This document shows, piece after piece, positions 16,025 to 24,348 of a stretch of 64,000 bases of DNA; positions within the stretch are counted from its first letter, which is position 1, and each line of letters opens with the position of its first letter. The stretch is from Micromonospora sp. Llam0 (lineage in GTDB: Bacteria > Actinomycetota > Actinomycetes > Mycobacteriales > Micromonosporaceae). Where the stretch lies: contig NZ_RJJY01000001.1 of the NCBI RefSeq assembly GCF_003751085.1, positions 2,852,001 through 2,916,000 of the forward strand, read 5' to 3'. The translations under genes and the position numbers were made by a program. The notes under the pieces are model-generated. The model had not been told where the DNA came from and ran no database searches. It saw nothing but the letters and a program-made list of their open reading frames with translations.

Positions 16025-18103
16025 GTGCGTGTAGAAATACTGGGGCCCCTTCGCGTCGGCTACCACGGGCAGCACTTCCGCCTACCGGGGCGCCGCAGCC
16101 AGGTGATCATGGCGCTCCTCGCGCTGGAGGCCAACCGCGTCGTACCGATGGATCGGCTCATCGACGCGGTGTGGGAGGACACGCCTCCGTCGACCGCGCG
16201 CGGCCAGGTGCAGATCTGTCTGTCGACCCTGCGCCGGGCCTTTACCGGTCGTGACCTGGCCAGCCCTTTCGAAACGCACCGCTGCGGATATCTGCTCCGG
16301 GTCGCCGACGGTCAACTCGACGTCGACGTGTTCGGCCGGCTTATCGCCGAGGCACGCTCCATCGCGTCCGTCGGTGACCTGGCCGCCGCCGCCGAACGGC
16401 TGCGTGCGGCTCTGGCGCTGTGGACCGGTCCCGCCCTGGCCGGCCTGCCGGGGCGGATTCTCGAGGCAGGCCGGAAACGGCTGGAGGAGTTACGTACCGC
16501 CGCGATCGAGGAGCGGATCCGGCTCGATCTGGCCTTGGGCCGCCACGAAGAGGTGGTCAGTGAGCTGATCTGGCTCATCGAACGCCATCGGCTACGCGAG
16601 CGGCTGTACGCACTTCTGATGCTGGCGTTGTACCGCTCGGGCCGGCAGGCGGAGGCGCTGAACATCTACCACGCCGCGCGGACTGCGTTCGTCGACCTGC
16701 TCGGCATCGAGCCGGGCGACGAGTTGCGCCGCCTCGAACAGGGAATTCTCCGTGGCGAGTCCGACCTCGAACTACCCACGCACCGCGCCGATACCCGCCG
16801 GACGTACCAGCCGGCGGCACCGCGCCCCACGCCACACCAGCTACCGACGGACACAGCAGACTTCGTCGGCCGCCAGGACGAGGTCACCGCCGCCTGCAAC
16901 GCGCTGGCTCCAGGCAGGGCCGACGGACGGGCGGTACCGGTGGTCAGTGTCACCGGCCGTGCCGGCATCGGAAAATCCGCCCTGGCCCTGCACGTGGCAC
17001 ACCGCATGCTTCCCGGCTACCCGGACGGGCAGCTCTACGCGTCGCTCGACCCGGCGCACGGCCGTACGGAGCAGGTCCTGCGGCGCTTCCTCCGCGCGCT
17101 CGGCGTGGACCGGGCCGACATCCCAGCGGAGATCGACGAGCAGACCCAGCTGTACCGGAGCCGACTCGCGGGTCAGCGGATCCTCGTCGTACTCGACGGC
17201 GTCACCGACGAGTCGCAGGTCCAGCCGCTGCTACCCGGTAGCGGCACCTGCGGCGTGCTCGTCACCAGCCGATCCGCGTTGGTGGGCCTGCCCGGCGCGC
17301 ACCGGGTCCGGCCCCGGCTGCTCAGTCCGGCCGACGGGCTGCGGCTGCTCGCCAAGATCGTCGGTCACCGGCGGGTGGACACCGAGGCGGACGCGGCGGA
17401 CGCTCTCGTCACCTTCTGTGGCGGACTGCCCCTCGCCCTGCGTATCGCCGGTGCCCGGCTGACCGCGCGGGAGCACTGGGGCATCGGTCAACTCGTGGCG
17501 CGGATGCGTGACGACACGCGGCTGCTCGACGAGCTGGAGCACGGACCGCTCAGTGTGCGGGCGAGCCTGGCGGGTAGCTACCGGGCCCTGCCCGACGGCC
17601 CCCGCCGGCTGCTGCGCCGGCTCGCGCTGCTGGACTGCGCTCAGCTCCCGGCCTGGGTCGCGGCGGCGCTGCTGGACACCGACCCGAACGTCGCCGAGGA
17701 CCTGCTCGAACAGTTGACCGACGCGCAACTGGTGGACGCGGATCGCGCGCCGGGTGGCGGCCAGCCGCTGTACCGGTTGCCGGCGCTGGTCCGCGTGTTC
17801 GCCGCGGAACGGGCCGATGTCGAGGACACCGCAGTCATCCGGGAGCAGTCGCTGCGCCGGGTCTGGGCCACCTGCCTGTACCTGTCCGGTACGGCGAGCC
17901 AACCGACGGAGGGAGCCGGCACGGACATGCCGTCGCCGACGGTGACCGACGCGGTGGTGGACCGGCTGCGCGCCGATCCGATCAGCTGGCTGGCGGCCGA
18001 ACTGCCCACCCTGATGGCCGCGGTGCACCAGGCCGCCCGGCTCGGCTGGCAGGGCCCGGCCGGTGACGACGTCACCGGTACGCCGCGTACGGCCAGCGGT
18101 TAG
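16025..18103 (+). CDS. SARP-family transcriptional regulator with NB-ARC domain
   Basis: A 692-residue AfsR/SARP-type activator, probably the cluster-situated regulator of the adjacent biosynthetic operon. Domains in order are an OmpR-like winged helix (about 1-90, LGPLRVGYHGQHFRLPGRRSQVIMALL), a bacterial transcriptional activation domain (about 95-240, ending AFVDLLGIEPGDELRRLEQGIL) and an NB-ARC/STAND ATPase (about 285-600). The ATPase has Walker A VTGRAGIGKSALALHVAH, a Walker B-like ILVVLDGV and a GLPLALRIAG motif. There is no C-terminal TPR region, so it is shorter than AfsR. The GTG at 16025 was chosen for the GGAGG seven nt before it; a second GTG 21 nt upstream has no RBS. Confidence 0.92.
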   Translation: MRVEILGPLRVGYHGQHFRLPGRRSQVIMALLALEANRVVPMDRLIDAVWEDTPPSTARGQVQICLSTLRRAFTGRDLASPFETHRCGYLLRVADGQLDVDVFGRLIAEARSIASVGDLAAAAERLRAALALWTGPALAGLPGRILEAGRKRLEELRTAAIEERIRLDLALGRHEEVVSELIWLIERHRLRERLYALLMLALYRSGRQAEALNIYHAARTAFVDLLGIEPGDELRRLEQGILRGESDLELPTHRADTRRTYQPAAPRPTPHQLPTDTADFVGRQDEVTAACNALAPGRADGRAVPVVSVTGRAGIGKSALALHVAHRMLPGYPDGQLYASLDPAHGRTEQVLRRFLRALGVDRADIPAEIDEQTQLYRSRLAGQRILVVLDGVTDESQVQPLLPGSGTCGVLVTSRSALVGLPGAHRVRPRLLSPADGLRLLAKIVGHRRVDTEADAADALVTFCGGLPLALRIAGARLTAREHWGIGQLVARMRDDTRLLDELEHGPLSVRASLAGSYRALPDGPRRLLRRLALLDCAQLPAWVAAALLDTDPNVAEDLLEQLTDAQLVDADRAPGGGQPLYRLPALVRVFAAERADVEDTAVIREQSLRRVWATCLYLSGTASQPTEGAGTDMPSPTVTDAVVDRLRADPISWLAAELPTLMAAVHQAARLGWQGPAGDDVTGTPRTASG

Positions 18104-18235
18104 CCGCACCCGGTATCCGGCGACTATCGATCGGGCATCGACCACTTTCGCTGGGTCGCCGGTCAGTCTCCGCGACCGCCGAGCGGGACAGCGAAGCGAT
18201 ATTCCATCGAAGTCGGTGACTGTTTTGCTGGCCGC

Positions 18236-20083
18236 ATGGCCCTCACCGTCTCCGTGGTCATCCCCAACTACAACTACGCCAAGACCCTCGACGCCTGCCT
18301 GAGCTCGGTGTACGGGCAGACGTACCCGCCGCACGAGGTCATCGTCGTCGACGACCACAGCACGGACGGTTCGCGGGAGATCGCCGCGCGGTTCCCATGC
18401 CGGACCGTCGTCCACCCGGACAACCGGGGCGTCTCCGCCGCCCGCAACACCGGAGCCGCCCTCGCCACCGGCGACGTGCTGTTCTTCCTCGACTCCGACG
18501 AGGCGCTGGAGCCCGACGCCATCGCCAACGCGGTAGCGATCCTGCGCGACGATCCGGCGGTCGGCTGCGTGCACGGGGTCATCGCACCGGAGCCGCTGGT
18601 CGACGACGGGCCGGTCGAGTGGTACCGCACGCTGCACGCGTACTGGTGGCGACGGCGGCACGCCGGCCCGGTCCGGACCGCCTTCTTCGCCCAGGCGGCG
18701 ATCCGCCGCTCGGTGTTCGACGAGGTCGGGCCGTTCGACGAGGAGCTGCGCGACTCCGAGGACCTGGAGTACAGCGACCGGCTCGCCCCGCGTACCCGGA
18801 TCGTGCTCAGCGAACGCGTCGTCGCCCGGCACGACGAGGTCGCCCGGCTCGGTCCGCTGCTGGCCGAGCAGTTCCGCCGCTCCCAGTTGCTCGCCCGGAC
18901 CGTGCTGGCGGCCCGCCGCGAGGGCCGCGCCAGTCTGACCGCGAACCGGCCCGCCGGGATCCTCGCCGTGGCGGGGGCGCTGGGCATGCTCCCGCTGGCC
19001 CTGGTCCATCCGGCTTTCGCCCTCGGTTCGGCGCTGCTGGTCGCCGTCTTCGCGGTCTGTGACATCGGGCTGCTGCGGTTCGTCGCCCGCCACCGTGGTC
19101 GGCGGTTCCTGCCGTTCTTCCTCGGGGTGCATCTGCTGCTGCACGTCGCGCTGGTCGCCGGGGCGGTGCTGGGCTGCGTACGGCTGCTGCTCGGCCACCG
19201 GCCGACGCGCTGGCTCACCCCGCTGGTGCTGGTCTCCGCCGTGGTCGCGCTCGGCTTCACGGTACGCGCCGCCGGCACCGCACCGCTGGTGGCGCTGAGC
19301 CGCCCGGCCGGCCTGCCGCTGCTGCTGGCGGCGACCGCCACGAACCTGGCCGGGCTGCTGATCGGCATGGTGGCGTGGCGGGTCCTGGTCCCGGTCCGCG
19401 GCCTCCCGGCGGCCCGGATCTTCTTCCTCGGCCAGCTCGGCAAGTACCTGCCCGGACGGGTCTGGGGCGTGGTCACCCACGTGGACCTGGGCCGGCAGGC
19501 CGGGGCACCCGCCGAACGCATGATCACCGCCTACCTGGTCAGCATCGGGCTCACCATCCTCGCCGGGGCCGGGGTGGGACTGCTCGCCGCGCCGGGGCCC
19601 TGGATCCTGCTGCCCCTGGTCGGATTCGTCGCCCTGCTGGTCCGCCCGGCGCTGCTCGACCGGCCCGTCGCCCTGGTCGCCCGGCTCGTCCGACGCCCGG
19701 TCACCCCGCTGCCGCGAGCGGCGGTCCGCGCCGCGCTGGCGCTGGCGCTGCTGTCCTGGCTCGTCTCCGGCCTGCACCTGTGGGCGCTGGCGGTGGCGCT
19801 CGGCGCGCCGGCCGACCGCTCGGCTGCGGTCGCCGTCGGCGCGTTCGCGCTGGCCACCGTGGCCGGCAGCCTGTCGATCGTCGCACCCGACGGCTGGGGT
19901 GTCCGCGAGTTCGCGCTCGCCGCCGCGCTGGCCACCGTCCTGCCCTGGGGGGTGGCCGGCACGGTCGCCCTGGCCAGCCGGTTGGTCTGCGTCGTCGTCG
20001 AGATCGGCACCTCCCTCGCCGTACTCGGCCTGGCCCGTTTCCTGCATCGAGGAGAGTCTCATGTCCACGCTGTTCACCCTTGA
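18236..20083 (+). CDS. GT2 glycosyltransferase fused to a flippase-like membrane domain
   Basis: A 615-residue two-part membrane protein. Residues 1-220 are a family 2 glycosyltransferase (VSVVIPNYNYAKTL, VIVVDDHSTDGS, NRGVSAARNTG, FLDSDEAL), and membrane helices follow (about 240-320). Residues 330-610 form a polytopic LPG-synthase-TM/UPF0104-type domain containing FFLGQLGKYLPGRVWG and SIVAPDGWGVREFAL, as in AglD-like and flippase-like proteins. A natural reading is transfer of a sugar from a polyprenyl-phosphate or nucleotide donor at the membrane, coupled to lipid-linked transport. The N-terminal half is a paralogue of the GT2 at 23347-24348. It is the first gene of a tightly packed operon; its end overlaps the aminotransferase start by 23 nt. 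Confidence 0.85.
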   Translation: MALTVSVVIPNYNYAKTLDACLSSVYGQTYPPHEVIVVDDHSTDGSREIAARFPCRTVVHPDNRGVSAARNTGAALATGDVLFFLDSDEALEPDAIANAVAILRDDPAVGCVHGVIAPEPLVDDGPVEWYRTLHAYWWRRRHAGPVRTAFFAQAAIRRSVFDEVGPFDEELRDSEDLEYSDRLAPRTRIVLSERVVARHDEVARLGPLLAEQFRRSQLLARTVLAARREGRASLTANRPAGILAVAGALGMLPLALVHPAFALGSALLVAVFAVCDIGLLRFVARHRGRRFLPFFLGVHLLLHVALVAGAVLGCVRLLLGHRPTRWLTPLVLVSAVVALGFTVRAAGTAPLVALSRPAGLPLLLAATATNLAGLLIGMVAWRVLVPVRGLPAARIFFLGQLGKYLPGRVWGVVTHVDLGRQAGAPAERMITAYLVSIGLTILAGAGVGLLAAPGPWILLPLVGFVALLVRPALLDRPVALVARLVRRPVTPLPRAAVRAALALALLSWLVSGLHLWALAVALGAPADRSAAVAVGAFALATVAGSLSIVAPDGWGVREFALAAALATVLPWGVAGTVALASRLVCVVVEIGTSLAVLGLARFLHRGESHVHAVHP

Positions 20084-21470
20084 CGACGCCGAGCGACTCG
20101 GCGTCGGCGAGGTCCACGACCTGTACCGACGGCACGTGAACAAGTCCCAGGTGTCGCTGATGACCTCGTTCGGGTTCGGCCGCGAACTGGTCGACCGCGC
20201 CGAGGGCGCCTACCTCTACCAGCGTGACGGCCGCCGGATCCTCGACATCACCGGCGGGGTCGGCGTGCTCAACCACGGTCACAACCACCCGCGGATCCTG
20301 GCCGCCCGACGACGGTACACCGACCGGCACCGGATGGAGGTGCACAAGACCTACTTCTCTCCGTACCTGGCCGCGCTGTCCCACAACCTCGCCCAACTGC
20401 TCCCCGGCGACCTGAACATGTCGTTCCTGCCGAACTCCGGCGCCGAGGCGGTGGAGGGGGCGGTCAAGCTCGCGTACAAGTACCACGACGGGCGCCGCGC
20501 GACGGTGCTGCGCGCCGACATCAGCTTCCACGGCAAGCTGCTGGGCTCCGGCGGCCTGACCGGGCAGAGCCAGTACGCCTTCCCCACCATCCCCGGTATC
20601 GACACCTTCACCTACGGCGATCTGGAGTCGGTGCGCGCCGCCGTCGCCCGCCACCGGGGCGACGTCTACGCCATCCTCATCGAGCCGTTCAGCGCGTCGA
20701 CGATCCGCTGGTGCTCGGCCGAGTTCCTCTACGGCCTACGCCAGCTCTGCACCGAGCAGGACATCGTCCTGATCTTCGACGAGATCTACACCGGCTGGGG
20801 CAAGACCGGCAGCCTGTTCTACTTCATGCGTCACGAAGGGCTGATCCCCGACGTGCTGACCACGTCGAAGTCGTTCGGTGGCGGCAAGTCGTCGATCTCC
20901 GCGTTCGTCGCCCGGGAACCGCTGTACCGCAAGGCCTACGACAACCTCGGCGACGCGTTGCTGCAGAGCACCAGCACCACCTACTACGGCTTCGGCGAGG
21001 AGTGCGCCACCGCGCTGGAGGCGGTCAACGTCGCGGTCGGCGACGACTACCCGGCCCTGGCCCGCGACCTGGAACGGGTCCTGCGTCCCGGCCTGGCGCG
21101 GATCGCCAAGCAGTACCCGGACATCGTCAGCCAGGTGGCCGGCGCCGGTGCGCTGTGGGGGGTCTTCATCGACGGCGGCCCACGGATCCTCGACCTCGTC
21201 GCCAAGCTGGCCCCCGGCGGCATCGCCAAGGACCCACGGTTCAGGACGAAGCTGGTCACCTGCGCCGTGATCAACGCGCTCTATCACGACCACGACGTGT
21301 TCGCCTACTACACCCTCAACGGCCGCAACCCGCTGATCTTCGCACCGAGTCTGGTGACCGTGCCGGCGGACGTCGAACGCGCCGTGGACAGCCTGGACCG
21401 CACCCTCGCCCAGGGGCTCGGCCGGCTGGTCACCCGGTTCGTCCGGGAGAAGGTGAGCACGCTGTGGTGA
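20061..21470 (+). CDS. Class III PLP-dependent aminotransferase
   Basis: A 469-residue stand-alone aminotransferase of the ornithine/glutamate-semialdehyde type. It shows NSGAEAVEGAVKLAYKYH, the acidic PLP-binding LIFDEIYTGWGKTGS and the Schiff-base Lys270 in TTSKSFGGGKSS. ATG 20061 is preceded by GAGGAGA and lies inside the end of the GT2-flippase gene. Context (epimerase, UbiA, two GT2 genes) suggests it aminates a sugar or a carbonyl intermediate of this pathway. It is distinct from, and not closely similar to, the aminotransferase domain inside the PKS-NRPS. Confidence 0.88.
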   Translation: MSTLFTLDDAERLGVGEVHDLYRRHVNKSQVSLMTSFGFGRELVDRAEGAYLYQRDGRRILDITGGVGVLNHGHNHPRILAARRRYTDRHRMEVHKTYFSPYLAALSHNLAQLLPGDLNMSFLPNSGAEAVEGAVKLAYKYHDGRRATVLRADISFHGKLLGSGGLTGQSQYAFPTIPGIDTFTYGDLESVRAAVARHRGDVYAILIEPFSASTIRWCSAEFLYGLRQLCTEQDIVLIFDEIYTGWGKTGSLFYFMRHEGLIPDVLTTSKSFGGGKSSISAFVAREPLYRKAYDNLGDALLQSTSTTYYGFGEECATALEAVNVAVGDDYPALARDLERVLRPGLARIAKQYPDIVSQVAGAGALWGVFIDGGPRILDLVAKLAPGGIAKDPRFRTKLVTCAVINALYHDHDVFAYYTLNGRNPLIFAPSLVTVPADVERAVDSLDRTLAQGLGRLVTRFVREKVSTLW

Positions 21471-22498
21471 GCCGGACCGTCGTCGTCACCGGAGCCGCCG
21501 GCATGCTCGGCTCCCACCTGGCCGCCCGGCTGCGCGCCGACGGTCACCACGTCCGTGGCGTCGATCTGCGCCCCGGGGTCGACGTCGCGGTCTCCGGCGA
21601 CGTGCGGGATCCGGCCGCGATGTCCCGGGCGGTGGCGGGTGCCGACGCCGTCGTGCACTGCGCGTCGGCGCTGCCCAGCTACCCGGTCGCCGAGATCCGG
21701 TCGATCGTCGTCGATGGCGCGCGGACCGTGCTGTCCGCCGCGGTCCGCGCCGGGGTGGCCCGGGTGGTGCACATCTCGTCGACCGCCGTCTACGGTCTGC
21801 CCCGGACCGTACCCACGACGGAGGAGCACCCCCGGGAGCCGGTCGACGCCTACAGCGCCGCGAAGACGGCCGCCGAGGAGTACGCCGAGCGGCTGCGCGC
21901 CGACGGCGCCTGCCTGCCGATCGTGCGGCCCAAGACATTCCTCGGCCCGGGCCGGATGGGGCTGTTCTCCATGCTGTTCGAGTGGGCCGAGGAAGGCCGC
22001 AACTTCCCGGTCATCGGCCGCGGCGACGTGCGCATCCAGATGCTCGCCCTGTCCGACCTCGTCGACGCGGTGACCGCCGTGCTGGACGCACCCGACACGG
22101 TGGCGAACGACACCTACAACATCGGCGCGGCCTCCTTCGGCACCTTGCGCGAGGACTTCCAAGCCGTACTCGACGCCGCCGGTTACGGCAGACGGGTGGT
22201 CTCGGTGCCGAGCCGCCCGGCGCTCGCGCTGCTCGGCACGCTCGAACGGCTGCGGTTGTCCCCGGTGTACGGACGTCTGCTGCACAAGCTCACCGCCGAC
22301 TCGTACGTCTGTATCGACAAGGCCCGGGACCGGCTCGGCTTCACCCCCCTCATGTCCAACCAGGACGCCATCCTCGACACCTACGCCTGGTGGCGTGACC
22401 AACGCAAGGAGCCCCGTGATGCTGCCCAGAACACCGGACGCACCAGCCGCGATCCCTGGAAGCAGGGGGCACTCGCCGCCGCCAAGGTCTTCTTCTGA
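21467..22498 (+). CDS. NAD-dependent epimerase/dehydratase
   Basis: A 343-residue extended SDR. The cofactor motif VVVTGAAGMLGSHLAARL is at the N-terminus, DVRDPAAM and ADAVVHCAS follow, and the catalytic Ser and Tyr-x3-Lys are in HISSTAVYG and DAYSAAKTAAEEYAERL. It probably oxidises, epimerises or reduces a nucleotide- or lipid-linked sugar. GTG 21467 overlaps the aminotransferase stop by 4 nt (GTGA), which fixes the start and the operon link. In many actinomycetes such an enzyme sits beside a UbiA-type polyprenyl-phosphate sugar transferase, as here. Confidence 0.87.
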   Translation: MSRTVVVTGAAGMLGSHLAARLRADGHHVRGVDLRPGVDVAVSGDVRDPAAMSRAVAGADAVVHCASALPSYPVAEIRSIVVDGARTVLSAAVRAGVARVVHISSTAVYGLPRTVPTTEEHPREPVDAYSAAKTAAEEYAERLRADGACLPIVRPKTFLGPGRMGLFSMLFEWAEEGRNFPVIGRGDVRIQMLALSDLVDAVTAVLDAPDTVANDTYNIGAASFGTLREDFQAVLDAAGYGRRVVSVPSRPALALLGTLERLRLSPVYGRLLHKLTADSYVCIDKARDRLGFTPLMSNQDAILDTYAWWRDQRKEPRDAAQNTGRTSRDPWKQGALAAAKVFF

Positions 22499-23354
22499 CC
22501 GTCCGGCCCGCACCAGCCTCGCCCGCGACCTGTTCGTGCTGCTGCGGCCCGGACAGTGGCCGAAGAACCTGGTGGTCCTGCTCGCGCTGCTGGACCCCGC
22601 GCTGATGGACTGGCGGGCCGCGGGCCGCCTCGGCGTCGCGGTCGGCGCGTTCGTCATCGCCGCCTCGGCCGTCTACGTGCTCAACGACATCGCCGACCGC
22701 GAACGCGACCGGGCCAGCCGGACCAAACGGCACCGGCCGATCGCGGCCGGACGGGTCACCCCCCGGACGGCGGCGCTGCTCGGAGTACTGCTGCTGGGCG
22801 TCCTCGCGGTGATCGTCGGCGACGCGCTGACCACCTGGTGGCCGCTGCTGGTGTACCTGCCGTTGAACCTCGCGTACAGCTTCGGCCTCAAGCACGTACC
22901 GCTGGTGGACCTGTTCGTCGTCGCCGCCGGCTTCGTGCTGCGGCTGGTGCAGGGCTACACGACGGTCGGGGCGCGGCCGCCCGGCTGGCTGGTGCTGTGC
23001 GTGCTGTCGGTGTGCCTGCTGCTCGTCCTCGGCAAACGCCGCCACGAGCTGCTCGCCGGCGAGGCCGCCCACCGGCCGTCGCTGGCCGGCTACAACCAGC
23101 ACCTGGTCGATGCGCTGCTGGTGCTGACCGCCGCCGCCACCCTCGTCACCTACCTGGCGTACGCCGCCACGGTCAGCGCCACCGGACTGCTGACCGTCCC
23201 GTGCGCGCTGTTCGCCCTCTTCCGCTACCTGCAGGTCGTGTTCGTCGACTCAGGTGGCGGCAACCCTGTCTCGGTGCTGCTGCGCGACCGGGTGCTGCTG
23301 GTCAACGCCGCGCTGTGGCTGCTGCTGCTGGAAGGGAGCCAGTTGCATGGATGA
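22419..23354 (+). CDS. UbiA-family prenyltransferase, polyprenyl-phosphate phosphoribosyltransferase-like
   Basis: An integral membrane transferase of about 311 residues. The Mg-diphosphate motif is NDIADRERDR, the second acidic region is GLKHVPLVDLFVVAAGFVLRL, and around eight to nine hydrophobic helices are visible. The opening LLRPGQWPKNLVVLLAL is typical of the decaprenyl-phosphate phosphoribosyltransferase (Rv3806c-like) branch. The likely reaction is transfer of a sugar phosphate to a polyprenyl phosphate. ATG 22419 follows AAGGAG by 7 nt; GTG 22416 and an in-frame ATG at 22395 are alternatives. It overlaps the epimerase gene by 80 nt in another frame. Confidence 0.85.
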   Translation: MLPRTPDAPAAIPGSRGHSPPPRSSSDRPARTSLARDLFVLLRPGQWPKNLVVLLALLDPALMDWRAAGRLGVAVGAFVIAASAVYVLNDIADRERDRASRTKRHRPIAAGRVTPRTAALLGVLLLGVLAVIVGDALTTWWPLLVYLPLNLAYSFGLKHVPLVDLFVVAAGFVLRLVQGYTTVGARPPGWLVLCVLSVCLLLVLGKRRHELLAGEAAHRPSLAGYNQHLVDALLVLTAAATLVTYLAYAATVSATGLLTVPCALFALFRYLQVVFVDSGGGNPVSVLLRDRVLLVNAALWLLLLEGSQLHG

Positions 23355-24348
23355 GCCGAAGGTGTCGGTCGTCGTCCCGATGTACAACGACAGCCGGACC
23401 ATCGACCTGTGTCTGGCGTCGGTGTCGACCCAGACCTACCCGGCGCACGAGATCATCGTGGTCGACGACGCCAGCACCGACGACAGCGCCGTACGTGCCG
23501 CCCGGCACTCCTGCACCCTCGTGCGGGCCGAGCGCAACGGCGGGCCCGGCGCCGCCCGCAACCTCGGCGTACGGCACGCCAAGGGCGACATCGTCTTCTT
23601 CATCGACGCGGACATGATCATGTATCCGGACGCGATCGGAAACGCGGTCACGTTGCTGTCCGGCCCGCGGGGGTACGGCGCGGTGTTCGGCGTACCGGAC
23701 AAGGTGCCGTTGTTCGTCGAAGGGCCGGTCGGGCAGTACCGCATCCTCCAGTACCACTACTGGCGGGTCAGCGCGCAGGGGGAGGTCAGCGGTGGCTTCT
23801 ACGCGCTCGGGGCGGTGACCCGCGCGGCGTTCGACGCCGCCGGCTGGTTCAACCCGGCGCTGCGGCAGACCGAGGAGATCGACCACGCGGAGCGGCTGTC
23901 CCGGCGGTACCCGATGCTGCTCACCGCCCGCGTCAGCGGGCGGCTCTCCGACGAGAGTCACCTGATACCCCTGCTGCGCAAGGCGTTTCGCCGCGCCCGG
24001 CTGCGGGTGCCGTTCTACCTGCGCCGCGGCCGGGCCATGCAGGGCATGGAGACCGGTGGCCGGGCCGCCGCGGCGGTGCTGGCCCTGCTCACGATGCTCA
24101 GTCTGCCGGCGGCGGTGGGGTACCCGCCGGTGCTGGTCGGTACCGCGCTGCTGCTGGCCGCGTTCGTCGCCGTCGACGCCGGCCAGTACGCGTTCGTCCG
24201 CCGCGAGCGGAGCTGGCCCTTCCTGGTCTTCTTCACCACGGTGCACCTGCTGGTCAACGCCACCGTCTCCGGTGGGCTCGCCGTCGGTGTCCTCACCTGG
24301 CTCACCAGCCGACAGTTCCGTCACATGTACGAAAGGACCGCGCCGTGA
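23347..24348 (+). CDS. GT2 glycosyltransferase with C-terminal membrane helices
   Basis: A 333-residue family 2 glycosyltransferase. It has VSVVVPMYNDSRTI, IIVVDDASTDDS, NGGPGAARNLG, the metal-site FFIDADMIMYP and the acceptor-side ETGR-like TEEIDHAERL. Three or four hydrophobic helices follow residue 235. The overall plan and motifs parallel the first half of the 18236-20083 protein, so the two arose by duplication and one gained a flippase-like domain. It begins at ATG 23347, 8 nt inside the UbiA gene, and ends overlapping the EEP gene by 4 nt. Confidence 0.87.
   Translation: MDEPKVSVVVPMYNDSRTIDLCLASVSTQTYPAHEIIVVDDASTDDSAVRAARHSCTLVRAERNGGPGAARNLGVRHAKGDIVFFIDADMIMYPDAIGNAVTLLSGPRGYGAVFGVPDKVPLFVEGPVGQYRILQYHYWRVSAQGEVSGGFYALGAVTRAAFDAAGWFNPALRQTEEIDHAERLSRRYPMLLTARVSGRLSDESHLIPLLRKAFRRARLRVPFYLRRGRAMQGMETGGRAAAAVLALLTMLSLPAAVGYPPVLVGTALLLAAFVAVDAGQYAFVRRERSWPFLVFFTTVHLLVNATVSGGLAVGVLTWLTSRQFRHMYERTAP

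Noticed and set aside
17231..20143. A 970-codon open frame on the minus strand across the SARP and GT2-flippase genes
   Set aside because: Its composition is Gln/Arg/Gly/Asp-rich with no recognisable domain, and it lies opposite two genes with clear domains. It is a typical GC-rich antisense shadow.
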